A stretch of DNA of 64,000 nucleotides from Nectonema munidae (taxonomy: Eukaryota > Nematomorpha > Nectonematoida > Nectonematidae), in the NCBI GenBank assembly GCA_030549495.1, contig JAUIRK010000312.1, forward strand, positions 310,001-374,000, read 5' to 3'. Shown one piece after another: positions 44,740-57,263 of the stretch; positions within the stretch are counted from its first letter, which is position 1; the number at the start of each line of letters is the position of its first letter. The position numbers and the translations under genes were made by a program. The notes below the pieces were generated by a model. That model had not been told where the DNA came from and made no database searches. It was given only the letters and a program-made list of their open reading frames with translations.

Positions 44740-45943
44740 TAAAATTATATACTGAAGTTATAGATAGACTGAAACGAATATAAAAATGTATATATTTAAA
44801 AAAAATGAAAACTATTGATAAAAAAATTCGTTTTCGCAAAAAATACAATTTTTTTATTATTTTTTAATTGTATGCATTAAAATAGAACTGCCGTTTGTAG
44901 TGCGGTTTTGAAATCGACCTCCCCTAATCCACATGTGTTCGTAGAAATAAAAGAACTTCCACCATTCTATGTTCCTAGTCATTTGCTCCCTATTTTTTGC
45001 ATATAAATATATAATACATGGTAATGGGATAATATATGTTTATACATAAAGATCTATTATCTATAAATAATGTAAAAGTATTTGATTTAACTTAATAAAA
45101 GATGATGTCGAAAACGACACTTTGGTTAAGGGAGGTAAATTTGACGAAAAATTTTTGCCTTTCAAATTTTTTTTAAAAATTTTATGATAATTACTTCTAA
45201 AAAACAAAGAAAAAAATTCTAAAGTTCAAAGTAAACTGATTTGATGAATCAGGATTGAGTTATTTAATTTTTTGTAAAGTGAAATGTTGAAATCGACACC
45301 ATGGTTGTGTAAATAAATAATATAATTTTATAATTAATTTTTTAGCACCTTTCAACAATGAACAAAATTTAGAGTATGAGGTCAAATTAATTATAGGAAG
45401 GTAAAAAAATTATTATAGATTTTTAAATATCCTCACTAGGTATTCTTTTTTTGTGAAAGGAAAGAGGAGTGATAAAATTTATTGGAAATGTTCCAAAAGA
45501 AAGTTTTATCAATAAAAAGAATGCAAAGTTGGTAAACAGTCTCTCTCACAATCACACAGAAATGGATTCTTTGATAGAGAAAACAAAAATAAATAAAGAA
45601 GTAAAAAGTCAAGGAAAGTTAAGTCCTAATTTCCATACTAAATATTTAATTTTTAGGTTTTGAAACCAGCGTCAGAAATTGTAATCAAAAAAATGCTAGA
45701 ATTTGAAAATATACCCAGTTTGCCGACTCCTAGCCACTTTGTAAGAGAGAGTTGAACCCCAAAAAATTGGATTTTATTATACCTCAAAATTATCTAATTT
45801 CTGATATAGAAAATTTGAATCAAAGAATACTATTGTTTGCTACTGATGATCAATGATCAAGTTTGTGTAACTCTAAAACGTGGTAGAATTAAAATTTTTT
45901 TTATTTAAGAAAATACACCTTTTTTTGAGGTATATTGATGAGC
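44740..45943. other. Non-coding stretch
   Basis: ACCTCCCCTAA at 44919 and TTAAGGGAGGT at 45127 form a short inverted pair about 220 bp across. A short + frame at 45469-45663 has no recognisable motif. Nothing else. Confidence 0.35.
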
Positions 45944-46110
45944 CTCAATGGTTGTTAGGGTGTACCTCTAAGCCGAATGAATATGAACAAAGTTGAAGGT
46001 CAGGGGTTCGAATCCCCATGACTCCCAACTCTTAAAAACAAATTCACAAAAACTGTGACTAAGCCATCTGAAAGTGCTCTGATATATGCCAACCAACCAA
46101 CCAAGGTAAC
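45944..46110 (+). mobile_element. tRNA-derived SINE, family 2
   Basis: A-box-like TGGTTGTTAGGGTG, a variable part, then a perfect T-arm/B box CAGGGGTTCGAATCCCC, a unique body, and a CCAACCAACCAACCAA tail at about 46088-46104. The acceptor stem is not preserved, so it is a SINE and not a tRNA gene. Unrelated in sequence to family 1. Confidence 0.7.
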
Positions 46111-47289
46111 TTTGACAAGACAAAGATAAGGTATATTGATCACTGTCCCTCTTCAAAAACCTACTCACCTTCGAAAACGTAGTGTGTTTATGATGAAGCC
46201 AAGATGTTAGAAACAATTGGACGATTTGCTCACATTAATTTAATCTCGAAGAAATAATTATCTCAAGAGGCTTATGTAGATTTTGTTTAAATATAAATTA
46301 TTATTATCTTTGTAAATTGATATTTCGAAAGAGTTAATTGCAAGTCATGTATTTGCATGTGATGAAAACATGCACTATCACTATACATTCAAATTTTGCT
46401 ATCTCTTCATAATCATTATCGCATATATACTAAGTCTAATAAATTCTCTATCTAATTTCAATTTCTATACATGCACTCTGTCAGCGAGTTCTCTATCCTT
46501 TAAGAACGGAAAATTCCCAAAAAAGATAGAAAGAAGGATTTCTTTTCGTCATCTACTACAATGCTCAAATCAATAATCAATATTTCAATTAAAAATTCAA
46601 TTCTATCTTACTAAGTTCGCGAAATAAGCTAAGATATGTTAATCTTTGGACAATTCTTTAGAATTTTCATGCTTTCCCTTCTTTGAATATGTAGTTAGTT
46701 ACTTTAAAATTTTAATTGATATATTTGTTGGAATACCCAGAAAAAAGGGAAACTAGAGGTTCATTTTATCATGATTTACAATCATTAAAATATTAAATAT
46801 ATATACATGAGCCATGTTTTCAGCATTTTAAAGAAAATGGCTTCCAAATAATGAGAAAAGAGTAGAATATTGCAAAAATGGCGATTTCCTTAAAAATCTC
46901 AACTAAAATGATAATAGATCCTTTCATTGTTTTATCAAAGACCGAACTTGAGATAAAAAATTCGCGCCGATACACTGCTTCTCTGCAGATGCCATCTTTT
47001 TTTATATTTTATGCAAACTTTTTTCAATTGATGAAATGAATTTTTCACCAATGAAGGAGCTTTCCAAACTCATTCATTATTTTTTGTATAGCATTATTTT
47101 GCTTCACAAAAAGAAGTCAAATGGTTTTCTCACTAGGCCTTGCCATAACTTGACAGTAGAGTTCGTCCGCGATCTTCACTAAGTGCATTGATTAATCTTT
47201 GTAGCGTTAATTTTTTTTACATTTAAAAAAATTGTACTTATAAGTTATATATAACATAACATATATATTTAAACAAAATATAGGTCAAT
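46111..47289. other. Non-coding stretch
   Basis: AT-rich with scattered short frames and no family resemblance. I see no repeat ends. Confidence 0.4.
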
Positions 47290-47830
47290 GCCTGTACAAT
47301 TTGCATCTTAAAAATATTAAGTAAACAAATCTTCTAGACTGCCAAAATATAACAATCTTGTTCTTGAAATCATTGACTGTCAGAGAATTAACTTCTTCTT
47401 CTGGAAAACAATTCCAATCATCAAAGGCTTTTTGTGTTAAATACGCTTAATGGTAATTATTTTGAAAACATTCAGATTTAAACTTACAACAATGCGATCT
47501 GGAAATTGTTGCTGAGAAAATATATCAGAGATCATATTTTTCTTTATAATGTTGAAGATGGATCTTTTTTCCCAGGGAGTGATTATTTGTCATCAATGAA
47601 AGCGAAATTCTAACTCCTTTTTGCTAAACGCTAGAGTAATAATATCGCACTCAAAATATAACCCTCTTACCAATTTGACAAGACACATGTGCAAGCCAGT
47701 GTAACGAGAAATTTTTTTAGAAGTTGCTAAATCTAAAAAAGATTTCGATCAGTTCCTATGTTCTCTTTTTCTCCAAATTGGAAATTTGTGAGGGAGACAC
47801 CTCATATGTTCTAAGATTTATCTAAATTAT
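47290..47830 (-). pseudogene. LINE ORF2 C-terminal remnant
   Basis: On minus, in shifting frames: HMCLVKLVRGLYFECDII, PWEKRSIFNIIKKNM, FSQQQFPDRIVVSLNLNVF, and TQKAFDDWNCFPEEEVNSL ending NDFKNKI. The last part fits the widespread LINE C-terminal pattern (FFxxRVxxxWNxLPxxVVxxxSxxxFKxxL). Strongly decayed and 5' truncated; clade unclear. Confidence 0.5.
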
Positions 47831-48958
47831 TATTAATCTCACATTTTTAGAGGGGTCAACTACCCCGCGTGGTTACGGGCCTGCAATATTGATTTTATTG
47901 ATTATATTATTGAAAATGTTTTCTGCCTTAATTCCAGCAAATAGCAGGAACGTAGAATTTTTAAATGTCAACTTTCAGTAGATAATGTAAAGGCAAGCTC
48001 ACTTTATACAATTTCTATTTCTCGTTTTTTAAACTTCAAGTCAATATTGCTCGATTATATTTATGCAACAAGTTTGTTTTAGCAATTCACTTTGAATTTG
48101 TCCTTTTTTTTATCTTGAATTCATCATTTCCCATTTTGCAATTGTTTTTATTTCAAAGTTATTTTTTCCACTATAATTTTGTTTTTTAGTATAAATTTTT
48201 TTCCATTAAAATTTTTTAATTCTTTATCTGTAACTTATATTGTATTTCCCAAACTCCGATATTATTTCACACATTAGTTTCAACTCCATAAACTGCTTCA
48301 AATTAAAATTTTGTACATATTGCATAGCTGTTAATATTGATTCTAAAAAAGTTTCAAAAAGCCAATATTATCTAAATTTTTAGCAAAAGTGATTTAATAA
48401 ACCTTATATTTTTTCTTAAAAACAATAAGTTAGAAATAAAACAATATGAAAATTAAAAAGGGTGAAAATTGGTATAAATCAAAAGATACCTCCTTCAATT
48501 TAAATCACTTCTTCAAAATACATAACATTATAACTAGTTTCAAATGTTTCAATTGAGCTCGGATTCATCACTGTAAATAATAATTGCTGTGGTTCTAAAC
48601 TCCTTTTTTTAATATACGAAGTAAAGACTCTGCTTTTCAATTTTCTGAAAACTTCAAACACCAGGAGAAAAAGAGGTATCCACTAAAAAGGATGCCCAAA
48701 CTATTTATTGAGATTAATGCGATTTTTGCCCCTACTGTTCTTTTACTCTTTTCTTTCAGGATTTTAATGTTATTCATAGAGAAGAAAAGATGGTTGTACG
48801 AGATTTTTGTTTCTTCTGTTGTAAAAATCAGGAGTTTTGGATATCAAGCAAAAATATAGGAAAAAATGATCTCTTTATAACGAAGTCGGTTTCAACGAAA
48901 TTCTGAATATAACGGAACAAGCGTATGCTAATCTCTCGCGTGTTTAAAAGACTCTGGC
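47831..48958. other. Non-coding stretch
   Basis: AT-rich. A GGTCAACTACCCCGCGTGG patch near 47857 and TATAACGAAGTCGG / TATAACGGAAC words near 48877-48921 (Tigger-terminal flavour) are the only non-random-looking bits. Confidence 0.35.
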
Positions 48959-49472
48959 TTAACCCATTAAAGGCCAGAACTTCATAAATTCACTCATTCA
49001 TCATACAAAATCTTTTATTATCATAAAAATGTGTAAAATAATTTATAAATATCTTTTTACTGACATGAAGATAAATCGGTCCTGTGTAATTTAATGTTCC
49101 TGTAGAGTCTAGAGGAACATCATTATATAACATGTTTTGACATTCAAATTTTAGGATCTTTTTTGTTTAAATACGTATTTTAAAGTTAAACCATATTTTT
49201 CCTGAAAGCTATACTTATTAAAACTGATATTTCAGTAAAAAAATATTAAATATTATCTATATTCGTCTAAAAAACTTGGATTTGTATAAACTTCAAATAA
49301 TTATGTGACCTAGAAATTTAAGTATTATAGAAATTTTTTTGAGTTTTTTAGACTTTTATACATTCTCTTTTACGAATATATCATTTTCATTCCGAACTTT
49401 TATTAAAAAATTAATATATCTTTAACTTAAAAAATTGTTCCTGTAAAGGAACATTGGCCTTGAATGAACCAA
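48959..49472. mobile_element. Probable piggyBac-type MITE, worn (~510 bp)
   Basis: Starts TTAA-CCCATTAAAGGCCAG and ends AACATTGGCCTTGAATGAACC-AA, an imperfect inverted repeat related to the ends of the 22721 MITE (TTAACCCATTTA...). It also shares that element's internal AGGAACAT word. The right TTAA is degenerate. Confidence 0.5.
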
Positions 49473-50394
49473 GGGTTTTGATGAACTTCACTTCAATCGT
49501 GTAGCGGAGTTTACAATCAATATTTTGGAAAAAGGGCTGCAATGTTGTAAAACTGCAAAAGATCACATACAGTAGACTCTCACTATTACGACCACCGTTG
49601 CGACACTAGCTTCAAGTGGTCGTAATGAAAGAGTTGGTCTCAATCAAGACAGTGACTAAAAAAGTACGCAATTTGAACCTTTTTGATTATATTAAATAAA
49701 CAACAAAAACTAGAAATTCATTTATTTTCAGTTAAAGAAATTTGTGATTAACCTTCGCAGGACACACGATTTTACTGTTACACGAAGGACACAGTAATGG
49801 AGAAAAAAGCCCATACGCTTTTTCATATAGAATATACTATTTACAAAACTATTAACATTTGAATGATGAATTATGACATATTTCAACTCTATTATTTACG
49901 AGGGGTAGGGGGTTTTCAAGACCTCCTCTTGTTCTATAACTCAAATTAAATTCAAATCATTGCATTATTCCACTTGATTTTCTTGACTGTTCCTGAAACA
50001 TCTAGAAGCGTATCTTTACTTTTTTTTGAAATTTTTTTGATACATTTTTATTATAAATTGTAGGTTATTGACGGGGGGGGGGGGGGGTTTCACCTCTCCC
50101 CTTTTTTTTATAAATATTTCTTATGGTTCAATGACCTTTCAGCACCTTTTTCTATCCATTCTGTTTTTGTTTTGTTATGTACAATAGCATTTTTATAGAA
50201 TTTTTAATAAACTATTCTTCTTCATTACTTTTATATCCTATCAAAATCAAAATTTAAAAATTTTATTTGAAAAATTTATAAAAATTCAATCTTGAACAAA
50301 AGAATAGTTTTTGCTCCAAATTTATAGTTTCAAAATATGTATGTTATATGTGTGTCAGTGTATTATATATATACTAGCTTAGCTAGTTTGTATG

Positions 50395-51102
<708 letters not shown>

Positions 51103-51389
51103 TCTCTTTATAATACGTTATCCCATATTTTTTCTCTCTTTCTCTACTTTCCTATCAGGTTACGTAAAATATCGAAACCAATAAATGCAAGTTGTTTATC
51201 TTTTTTCCATCTTCATTCTGTGCACATTCTTATAATTGATTTTTTTCTTCATCTGTGATATTTTCTGACCGTAATCTTCGCATGAATTCAATGTTTATCA
51301 TTTATTGATGAAAGCTTATCTATGCATTGATCCATAACTTTTACCAACAATTTGTTGTTGAATAATTTTCTCTATTGTTCTTATTTCGC

Positions 51390-53168
51390 ATGGAATTTTT
51401 ATCATCATCATCATCACCTCTGACAACAAGTTCTTCTGAAGAAAATGAATCATTTTCATCAATTTCAGATTCTGAAGCATCTGATATTTATACAGGTGAG
51501 AGTAATCTAGAAGCAGTGGAATTAGAAGAAGTATTTGACGCCGAAGATATTTCTCTTAAAGCTCCAGATGGAACACAGTTCTTCTGGGAGCCTCAACAAT
51601 CTTCAAGAGGTAGATCTCAAGCTAGAAACTGTAGAGATATCTCTTCACGTCCATATGGACCTTCTGATGATGCAAAAAACTTGAAGGAAATTGATAAAAT
51701 TTTTGATTTGTTTTTTGACCCTTTTTTGGTTTCTCATATATACGAGATGACTCACAAAAAAGCAGATGATAATTACAAGTAAGTTTATTTTTCTATAAAT
51801 CTTTATGTGAGATATAAGAAACTCTATGATTCTAGGAAAGAGTCCCCTAAGTGGTTGGATTTGAAAGCGTGTCATGAAAAGTTTGTTATAAGCGATTTGC
51901 TTGCCTATTTTGGTTGTCTAATTTTTTTGGGACAATCAAAAGACCAAAGAATTGCGACTAAAGCCCTTTTTTCCAATGATGGAGATCCTTTCTTACGTGC
52001 TGCACTCGGCAGAAGGATGTTCCAATTCATCAAAATTTTTATACGCTTTGACGATGCCGCCACTAGAGAGCCTTCAGACAAACTAGCAGCCATTAGGCGT
52101 ATTCATAATAACTTTTTTGAAAAATGCCATAAATTTTGGACACCACTTGATGCTGTAACTATAGACGAGCAATTAGTGAAATTTCGTGGCGGGTGTTCTC
52201 TAAAAGTGTACGACCCTAAAAAGCCGGGCCATTATGGCTCAAAGTTCTACCATCTTAATGATTCTAACACATTTTATGTTATGAAGCCCGAACTTTATGT
52301 TTCAGGATTAATTGATCGGGAATATTTTTCAAGTCTAGAAATCTGTAAGCGTCTAGTAGAAAGTAGCAATCTCCCATCAGGGTGTGGTATTTATCTTGAC
52401 AGATTTTTTACATCTCATGCTTTAGCGGAGTGGGCTCTTTCCAAAAATTTGACAATTTGTGGGACAGTAAATCCTATACGTAGATTTGTTCCGTATATTT
52501 TAAAACCTAAATTTTTACGCACGTTAAATTTAAGTGAAACTGAGAGCAAAATTGTATATTCCAATATTTCATCACTTTGTGTTTATATACCTGAAAAGCA
52601 TGCTAGAAAGAATTTTAAAGCAGTTTATGTCTTATCTACGCAGCATAGTAGAAGTGTTACTATCACATCAAATAAAAGAAAACCCGAAAGCCTAATTTCC
52701 TATAATAAATACAAAAGTGGGGTGGATTGTTTTAATCGAATGGCCAGAGATTTTACTAGTTATAAGACAAGTAGGCGATGGACAGTTGCCGCATTTTCTA
52801 ATTATTTAGATATAGCTGCCTACAACACATGGATTATCTACAAGCACAACTGCCCTAACGATGCGTTGCCCATTCGCCATGGAGGGAGAAAATTTTTTTT
52901 AAAAATTTTATCAAAAAATTTAGGTTATAATTCTATGAGAACTAGGGCTAACATAAGTCAGATTTCAAGACCCATCAAAAACCTTCTTTTTTACTATGGT
53001 TTTTCTCCGCAAATTGACACGGCGGAAAGTAGTTCGGGCAGGGGATACTGTTCAATTCAAGAATGCAGACCTAGAACACGAGGCACAAGGAGGTGTTCAA
53101 ATTGTAAAAAATTTATGTGCAAAAAACACACCTTATCCATTTGTTCTTTTTGCCATTCTAATTTGTGA
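51390..53168 (+). CDS. piggyBac transposase, intact, one intron
   Basis: Exon 1 is 51390-51778 (ATG, MEFLSSSSSPLTTSSSEENE, acidic Ser-rich start, then APDGTQFFWEPQQ and HIYEMTHKKADDNYK). Exon 2 is 51836-53168. The 57-bp intron has GTAAGT and ATTCTAG and restores frame; the copy at 1657-4633 has its intron in the same place. Total 573 residues; the moth enzyme has 594. Catalytic Asp residues: TIDEQLVKFRGG (D240), GIYLDRFFTSHA (D318), SGVDCFNRMARDF (D427); the 78-residue spacing of the first two equals that of D268/D346. The fourth Asp (D450 in the moth protein) is Asn here. The C-terminus is Cys/His rich (CRPRTRGTRRCSNCKKFMCK, HTLSICSFC), the family zinc finger. It catalyses cut-and-paste at TTAA. 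A polyadenylation signal AATAAA follows at about 53246. Confidence 0.93.
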
Positions 53169-53302
53169 TTTTGCTAATTTTTTATCATGTTCAACATATA
53201 ATTATAATGCTTTATTTTTTTTGTATAACCCTTGATATTTTATGAAATAAATTTCAAATTGTTTATAAATAGGTTTTTTGATATTTTGAATTTTTTATGT
53301 TC

Positions 53303-53557
53303 AATTAAAATAAAATTCAAAAAGTAATATAATTTATTGGGCACAGGATTTAAAACGGTGAATTTTCGCCGACAATCGGCTTTATCAAACCACTATACTA
53401 ATGAGTAGGCTAGAAGTTGAAAATTGGAAGGATTAGCGAAGAAGAGTTCTTCTGCTCATTAGTATAGTGGTTTGATAAAGCCGACTGTCGGCGAAAATTC
53501 ACCGTTTTAAATCCTGTGCCCAATAAATTATATTACTTTTTGAATTTTATTTTAATT
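53303..53557. repeat. Inverted repeat, 103-bp arms, 49-bp loop
   Basis: 53303-53405 and 53455-53557 are reverse complements with one mismatch I can see (AATCGG versus the complement of CGACTG). It is located 135 bp after the transposase stop, inside piggyBac D. It would fold into a long hairpin in RNA or single-stranded DNA. No target duplication is evident. Confidence 0.93.
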
Positions 53558-54114
53558 TTCCTTTAATTTATGGGTCAACTTCAGCATCAGATTTACATTT
53601 TATGTTCAATTTTAGGCGCTTTATTTTCAAAATTATTGCTTTATAAGATCTAAAATTTACTTATTCTATAAAATTTTTTCAGTTCTAAAATTTTTTAGCT
53701 ACAAAAAACAGCCAAAAAGTTTTTTTAGATAAATATTTTAAAGTTTTTTTTGCTAAAGATGGCGTTAAAAAAATTTTTTTTATTTTTTTTTTATGAAATT
53801 CAGAAGATAACCTAATAATTATATTCTACAGATTTCCACTCCTTATGCATAAAAAATTTCTTTCATGTTTTTTTAAAACTCAATTTTCGAAAATTTTCTC
53901 TTAAGGTCATGAAAACCGCAAAAAATTAGAGTCTGTAAAGAACAGTATATTTTTGATATTGGCACCAATTTATACTCCAGAGAATAACGTAAATTTACAT
54001 ACTATTTTTTTGATATGTTATATATTAAATATTATATCAAAAACGGCATTGAAAATGCTGAATGGAGTAAAAAGCCCGTGTGTGTCCTGCGAAGGTTAAT
54101 GTCTGATTAGAGTT

Positions 54115-55130
54115 TTGTTTACGCTCTATAATTTTTTTTTGAATAACTTCAATTATTCTATCAATGTCTTGCAAAGACTCATTCAAGTTTTTTTTGTTGT
54201 AAAAACCTTTTGAAGTCGATTGCAGTTGATTATCTTTTATGCAGTGATTTGGTTGAAATTCTTCTCTCTTTCTTCGGTGTCATTTCATTAGCATGAGACG
54301 AAGAAGGCAACTCATTGAACAGCTCTTGCTCTCAATTTTCTGGAAGAGTTTCAACCTCTGGAAGGTTGAAACTCCTTCATCCACAGTGTCAATTGGATTT
54401 AGTAAGTGAGGGCCAGTAAATCTCAAAAGTTGATCAAAATCAGCGTTGTTCTCCTCGTCTAAAGAAAGGGAATCAGTACACGGTGTCTTCATGCAGCGAT
54501 TGAAGCATTTCTTCACTCTTGTGGATTTTAGTTCTTTAACAGGAGAAGCTATCCAATAGCGCGCGTCTAAAACATTCACACTTTGTGCTAACTTCAAAAG
54601 AGTAATGTCATCGCTTATTTGAGCTACAACATCGCTTAATAGCTTGCGTTTGTAGTAACTTTTGAAGGTTTTGATGTTGCCCTGGCGAGAGGCTGTAAGA
54701 CGGAGGATGTATTGGGAGGCAGGAAAAGCAATTCAACATTGCTCAATTCCAAACGAGGATGTGAAGGGCAATTGTCAAGTATTGATAAAACGCGTCTTTC
54801 TTGCGTTTGTTGAAGGATTTTGCTAAGTCGGTAAATATACCGGTAGTCATCCACACTTTACAATTATCATAGTAGAGCACAGGTAATTGGTCTAAGTTGA
54901 TGTTTTTGAAGCACCTTGGCTTTCGACTCTTTCCAATGACAACTGTTTTCTCAAAAGTGCCAATTTGATTAACACAAAGCAAGACAGTGAGTCTTTCCTT
55001 AGATCTTTTCCAAGAGTTTTATCTGGCAAAGCTCTGAAACCAAGAGCATATGAGTCTTTTCTATCGAAAGTAAGGATCAGGATCAGGCCTATCCACAGAG
55101 ACAGTTAAAATTTGATTTGATGAAAATTAC
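54115..55130 (-). pseudogene. Tigger transposase DDE domain and C-terminus
   Basis: Leftward from 55130: DSYALGFRALPDKTLGKD (after the first Asp), LLCVNQIGTFEKTVVIGKSR, KPRCFKNINLDQLPVLYYDN, CKVWMTTGIFTDLAKSFNKR, VLSILDNCPSHPRLELSNVE (second Asp), LFLPPNTSSVLQPL (third-Asp region, where DQG is changed), and C-terminal VNVLDARYWIASPVKELKS. At least three frameshifts. The last codons, NSNQTL at 54100 and ITNFFN-stop at 49728-49751, are now separated by the piggyBac; the stop is followed by AATAAA on minus. First-Asp and N-terminal DNA-binding parts (55130-55700) are not readable. Confidence 0.8.
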
Positions 55131-55234
55131 TCAAATTCCTTTCATAATTTATATGCTCTCTCTCTCTGTGGCTTCCATTTGAAGACATTATCTTTGTGAG
55201 TTGTTTGATACTCGACAGTGATGCTCACATCTAT

Positions 55235-55296
55235 AAAACAACAAGTGCTGATACGAAAACAACAAGTGTTGATACGAAAACAACAAGTGCTCGTAT
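55235..55296. repeat. 21-bp tandem repeat, ~2.9 copies
   Basis: AAAACAACAAGTGCTGATACG repeated almost three times (the third ends TGCTCGTATT). It lies in the 5' region of the Tigger element. Confidence 0.85.
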
Positions 55297-55766
55297 TATG
55301 GAGAGTAAAAACTAGAGTTGGGACTTGATGCGGCAAAAAGCGCATCGATAAGAGACAAGAACAAAAATGTGTATTTCTTACAAAAAATAATTATATAAAA
55401 AATACTTCGGGTCTTTTCGTTTAATAAACGGCCACATCAAGATAGCTTATGATGATAAGCTTTTAATTTTAAGACCCAATACTTCAATTAAAGGTAAAAG
55501 ATGAGGTTTATACTTAAAAAAGAGATAAACAATCACGCTTGGAGCTTAATTTTTCGAAACTCCTTTTCTTAACATGCATAATTACGGAATCAAAAACTGG
55601 TATTCTCATAAATCCTCAGGGATTCCGTTAGCAACATCAAATCGAGACATCTAGCAACCTGAGCGAAGAGGACACTATCCCAGAAGAGAAATAATCACAG
55701 AAAGATGAACAAAAGAGAGGACGAGCAAGTGCGGTCGTCGTAATGTTTGCAGTGAGAATTCTACTT

Positions 55767-56279
55767 TCAATGGCATCACATCACAATACCTCGTTGAAGA
55801 GTGACAGCTGAGGATGGTGACGCTTCAAACCAAAAAACTCACCGTGGTGTGCAACCTCATATGCGCTCGTGGTCTGATTGACACAAAAAACTCCCTAACA
55901 AAACCACTACCACTCATCATTATCGCATTCATTACGCGTTTGCTCATTTCGATGAAACTTTGTGTATGAATGAACGCCGTCTCTCATATACACGTTGTAT
56001 ATATTTTGCGTGTGTGTGTGAAGCATATTTTCGTATTATTAATCGTCGTAAATAGCATTTTCACATTGAACATCGTGCGAACAAACGTTGTTACACTTAT
56101 ACATTCGTGAGAGAAATTTGTAATTAGCTACTACTACTACTATTGATTTGTTCTACATTCCTGGATCAAATTTCATGCTCTTTCGCTCATGCCCGCTTCT
56201 CTGATTGCGAGCTCGCGTCCCTACCACTGCGCGTGCCTCCATCAAAGTAATCCAGAGACGCTACACCCAACTTGCGCGG
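55767..56279 (+). promoter_or_regulatory. Upstream region of the claudin-like gene
   Basis: Richer in GC than its surroundings. TATATATTTTG near 55996-56006 could be a TATA-type element. Two upstream ATGs precede the start: ATGCTCTTTCGC at 56175 (10 codons including the stop) and ATGCCCGCTTCTC at 56190 (its frame overlaps the main start). These may reduce translation, or the transcript may start later. Inference only. Confidence 0.3.
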
Positions 56280-57113
56280 ATGAATGAGCGCGTTATTTCG
56301 TTCAAGAGGGACCGAAAAGTGTTGAATCGAGATGAAAAACGCAAGAAGCGTCGATTCATTCTCAATTTCCTCATTTTTTTGGTGGCGCTGAATGCTCTCA
56401 GCTTTATTCTGATGTTTATCGCTAGCTTCACCAAATTCTGGATTATATGCCAGCTTCCAAAGCTATCTTCTAGCGAATACAGAGATAAGAAGTATGTTGG
56501 CTTCGTGCGTAGTCGGTTCGGTATTTGGGGACATTGTGATCGGTACATCATTTCTGGAAAACAATCAAAGCACTGCTCAAAGTATTCAAAAAGCTCGCTA
56601 TTTTCTGACGCTGCAAAACTCAAACTTCAAAGAGAAAGGGAAGAAATGGAGGAGGAGGAGGCAGAAGAGGAAGAAGATTTGCGAGATACCCTGAATCCAT
56701 CCTTCTTTGCCGAAACTACTTCCGTGATTCTGACGCTTATCCTTATGGCATTGTCCGAGCTATTCGCGATGTGGTGTTTGTTTGAAGAGCGCTTTATTTT
56801 TAAGCGCTTATGCGCCATAATTCTATTCTTGTCATCCATTCCCTTATTTGCTCTGCTGCAAAGTGTCGTCGTGCACAAGTTAAAGGCAGCGGACGTCCTA
56901 TCCCTCATCCTTCGTGAGTCGAGCAGCAAAGCGAGGCATGTTACTTCGTACATATCTTTCGGATTTTCTTTCTACTTGTCCATCTTTTGTTTGTTCGCCC
57001 TGATCTTCTCTTCCCTGGCGTTCTTGGTGTTTTCGAAAAAGCGCAAAGATGAATTTGCTCTCACTGAATCCGAAGCTCTTGCTAATCGAGACTCTTTTAT
57101 AAGGTCTAAGTAA
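56280..57113 (+). CDS. Claudin/PMP22-like four-pass membrane protein
   Basis: A single 277-codon exon with the first in-frame ATG at 56280; a TGA lies just upstream in frame. A basic N-terminus (KRDRKVLNRDEKRKKRR) precedes TM1 (about 26-49); TM2 is about 143-168, TM3 175-198 and TM4 222-251. The first outer loop has the claudin-superfamily signature: W54, G-I-W (81-83), C86 and C99, equivalent to W...GLW..C...C, whose cysteines form a disulphide. The loop is unusual in being long and having a Glu-rich run (119-133). The C-terminus is short and ends IRSK, without a clear PDZ motif. Related families include claudins, calcium-channel gamma subunits and nematode Clc-like proteins; which one is undecided. 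It would act at the plasma membrane in junctions or as a channel partner. Its GC content and intact frame in a transposon desert suggest a live host gene. Confidence 0.75.
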   Translation: MNERVISFKRDRKVLNRDEKRKKRRFILNFLIFLVALNALSFILMFIASFTKFWIICQLPKLSSSEYRDKKYVGFVRSRFGIWGHCDRYIISGKQSKHCSKYSKSSLFSDAAKLKLQREREEMEEEEAEEEEDLRDTLNPSFFAETTSVILTLILMALSELFAMWCLFEERFIFKRLCAIILFLSSIPLFALLQSVVVHKLKAADVLSLILRESSSKARHVTSYISFGFSFYLSIFCLFALIFSSLAFLVFSKKRKDEFALTESEALANRDSFIRSK

Positions 57114-57257
57114 TCAATTCCTTTACTTTTCAACAAGTCATGGGAAGTTATGCGAGTATTTTTGAAAAAACCTAATGGGCGTGTCTGCCGCTATTTAACA
57201 AGTACATTCTTTCAGTTTACTTTCAACATTATTAGTTAATCTTCATTTTGTGGATTG

Positions 57258-57263
57258 AATAAA
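57258..57263 (+). terminator. Polyadenylation signal of the claudin-like gene
   Basis: AATAAA 145 bp after the stop codon, with T-rich sequence at 57306-57312. Confidence 0.55.

Noticed and set aside
44913-45145. Small inverted pair ACCTCCCCTAA / TTAAGGGAGGT
   Set aside because: Short, imperfect, without target duplication; could be chance in AT-rich DNA.
45944-46030. Possible tRNA gene with a perfect GGTTCGAATCC
   Set aside because: No matching acceptor stem, and a SINE body with a CCAA tail follows.
56261-56953. Minus-strand frames over the claudin-like gene
   Set aside because: Antisense shadows; Ser-rich runs mirror the Glu-rich run of the real gene.
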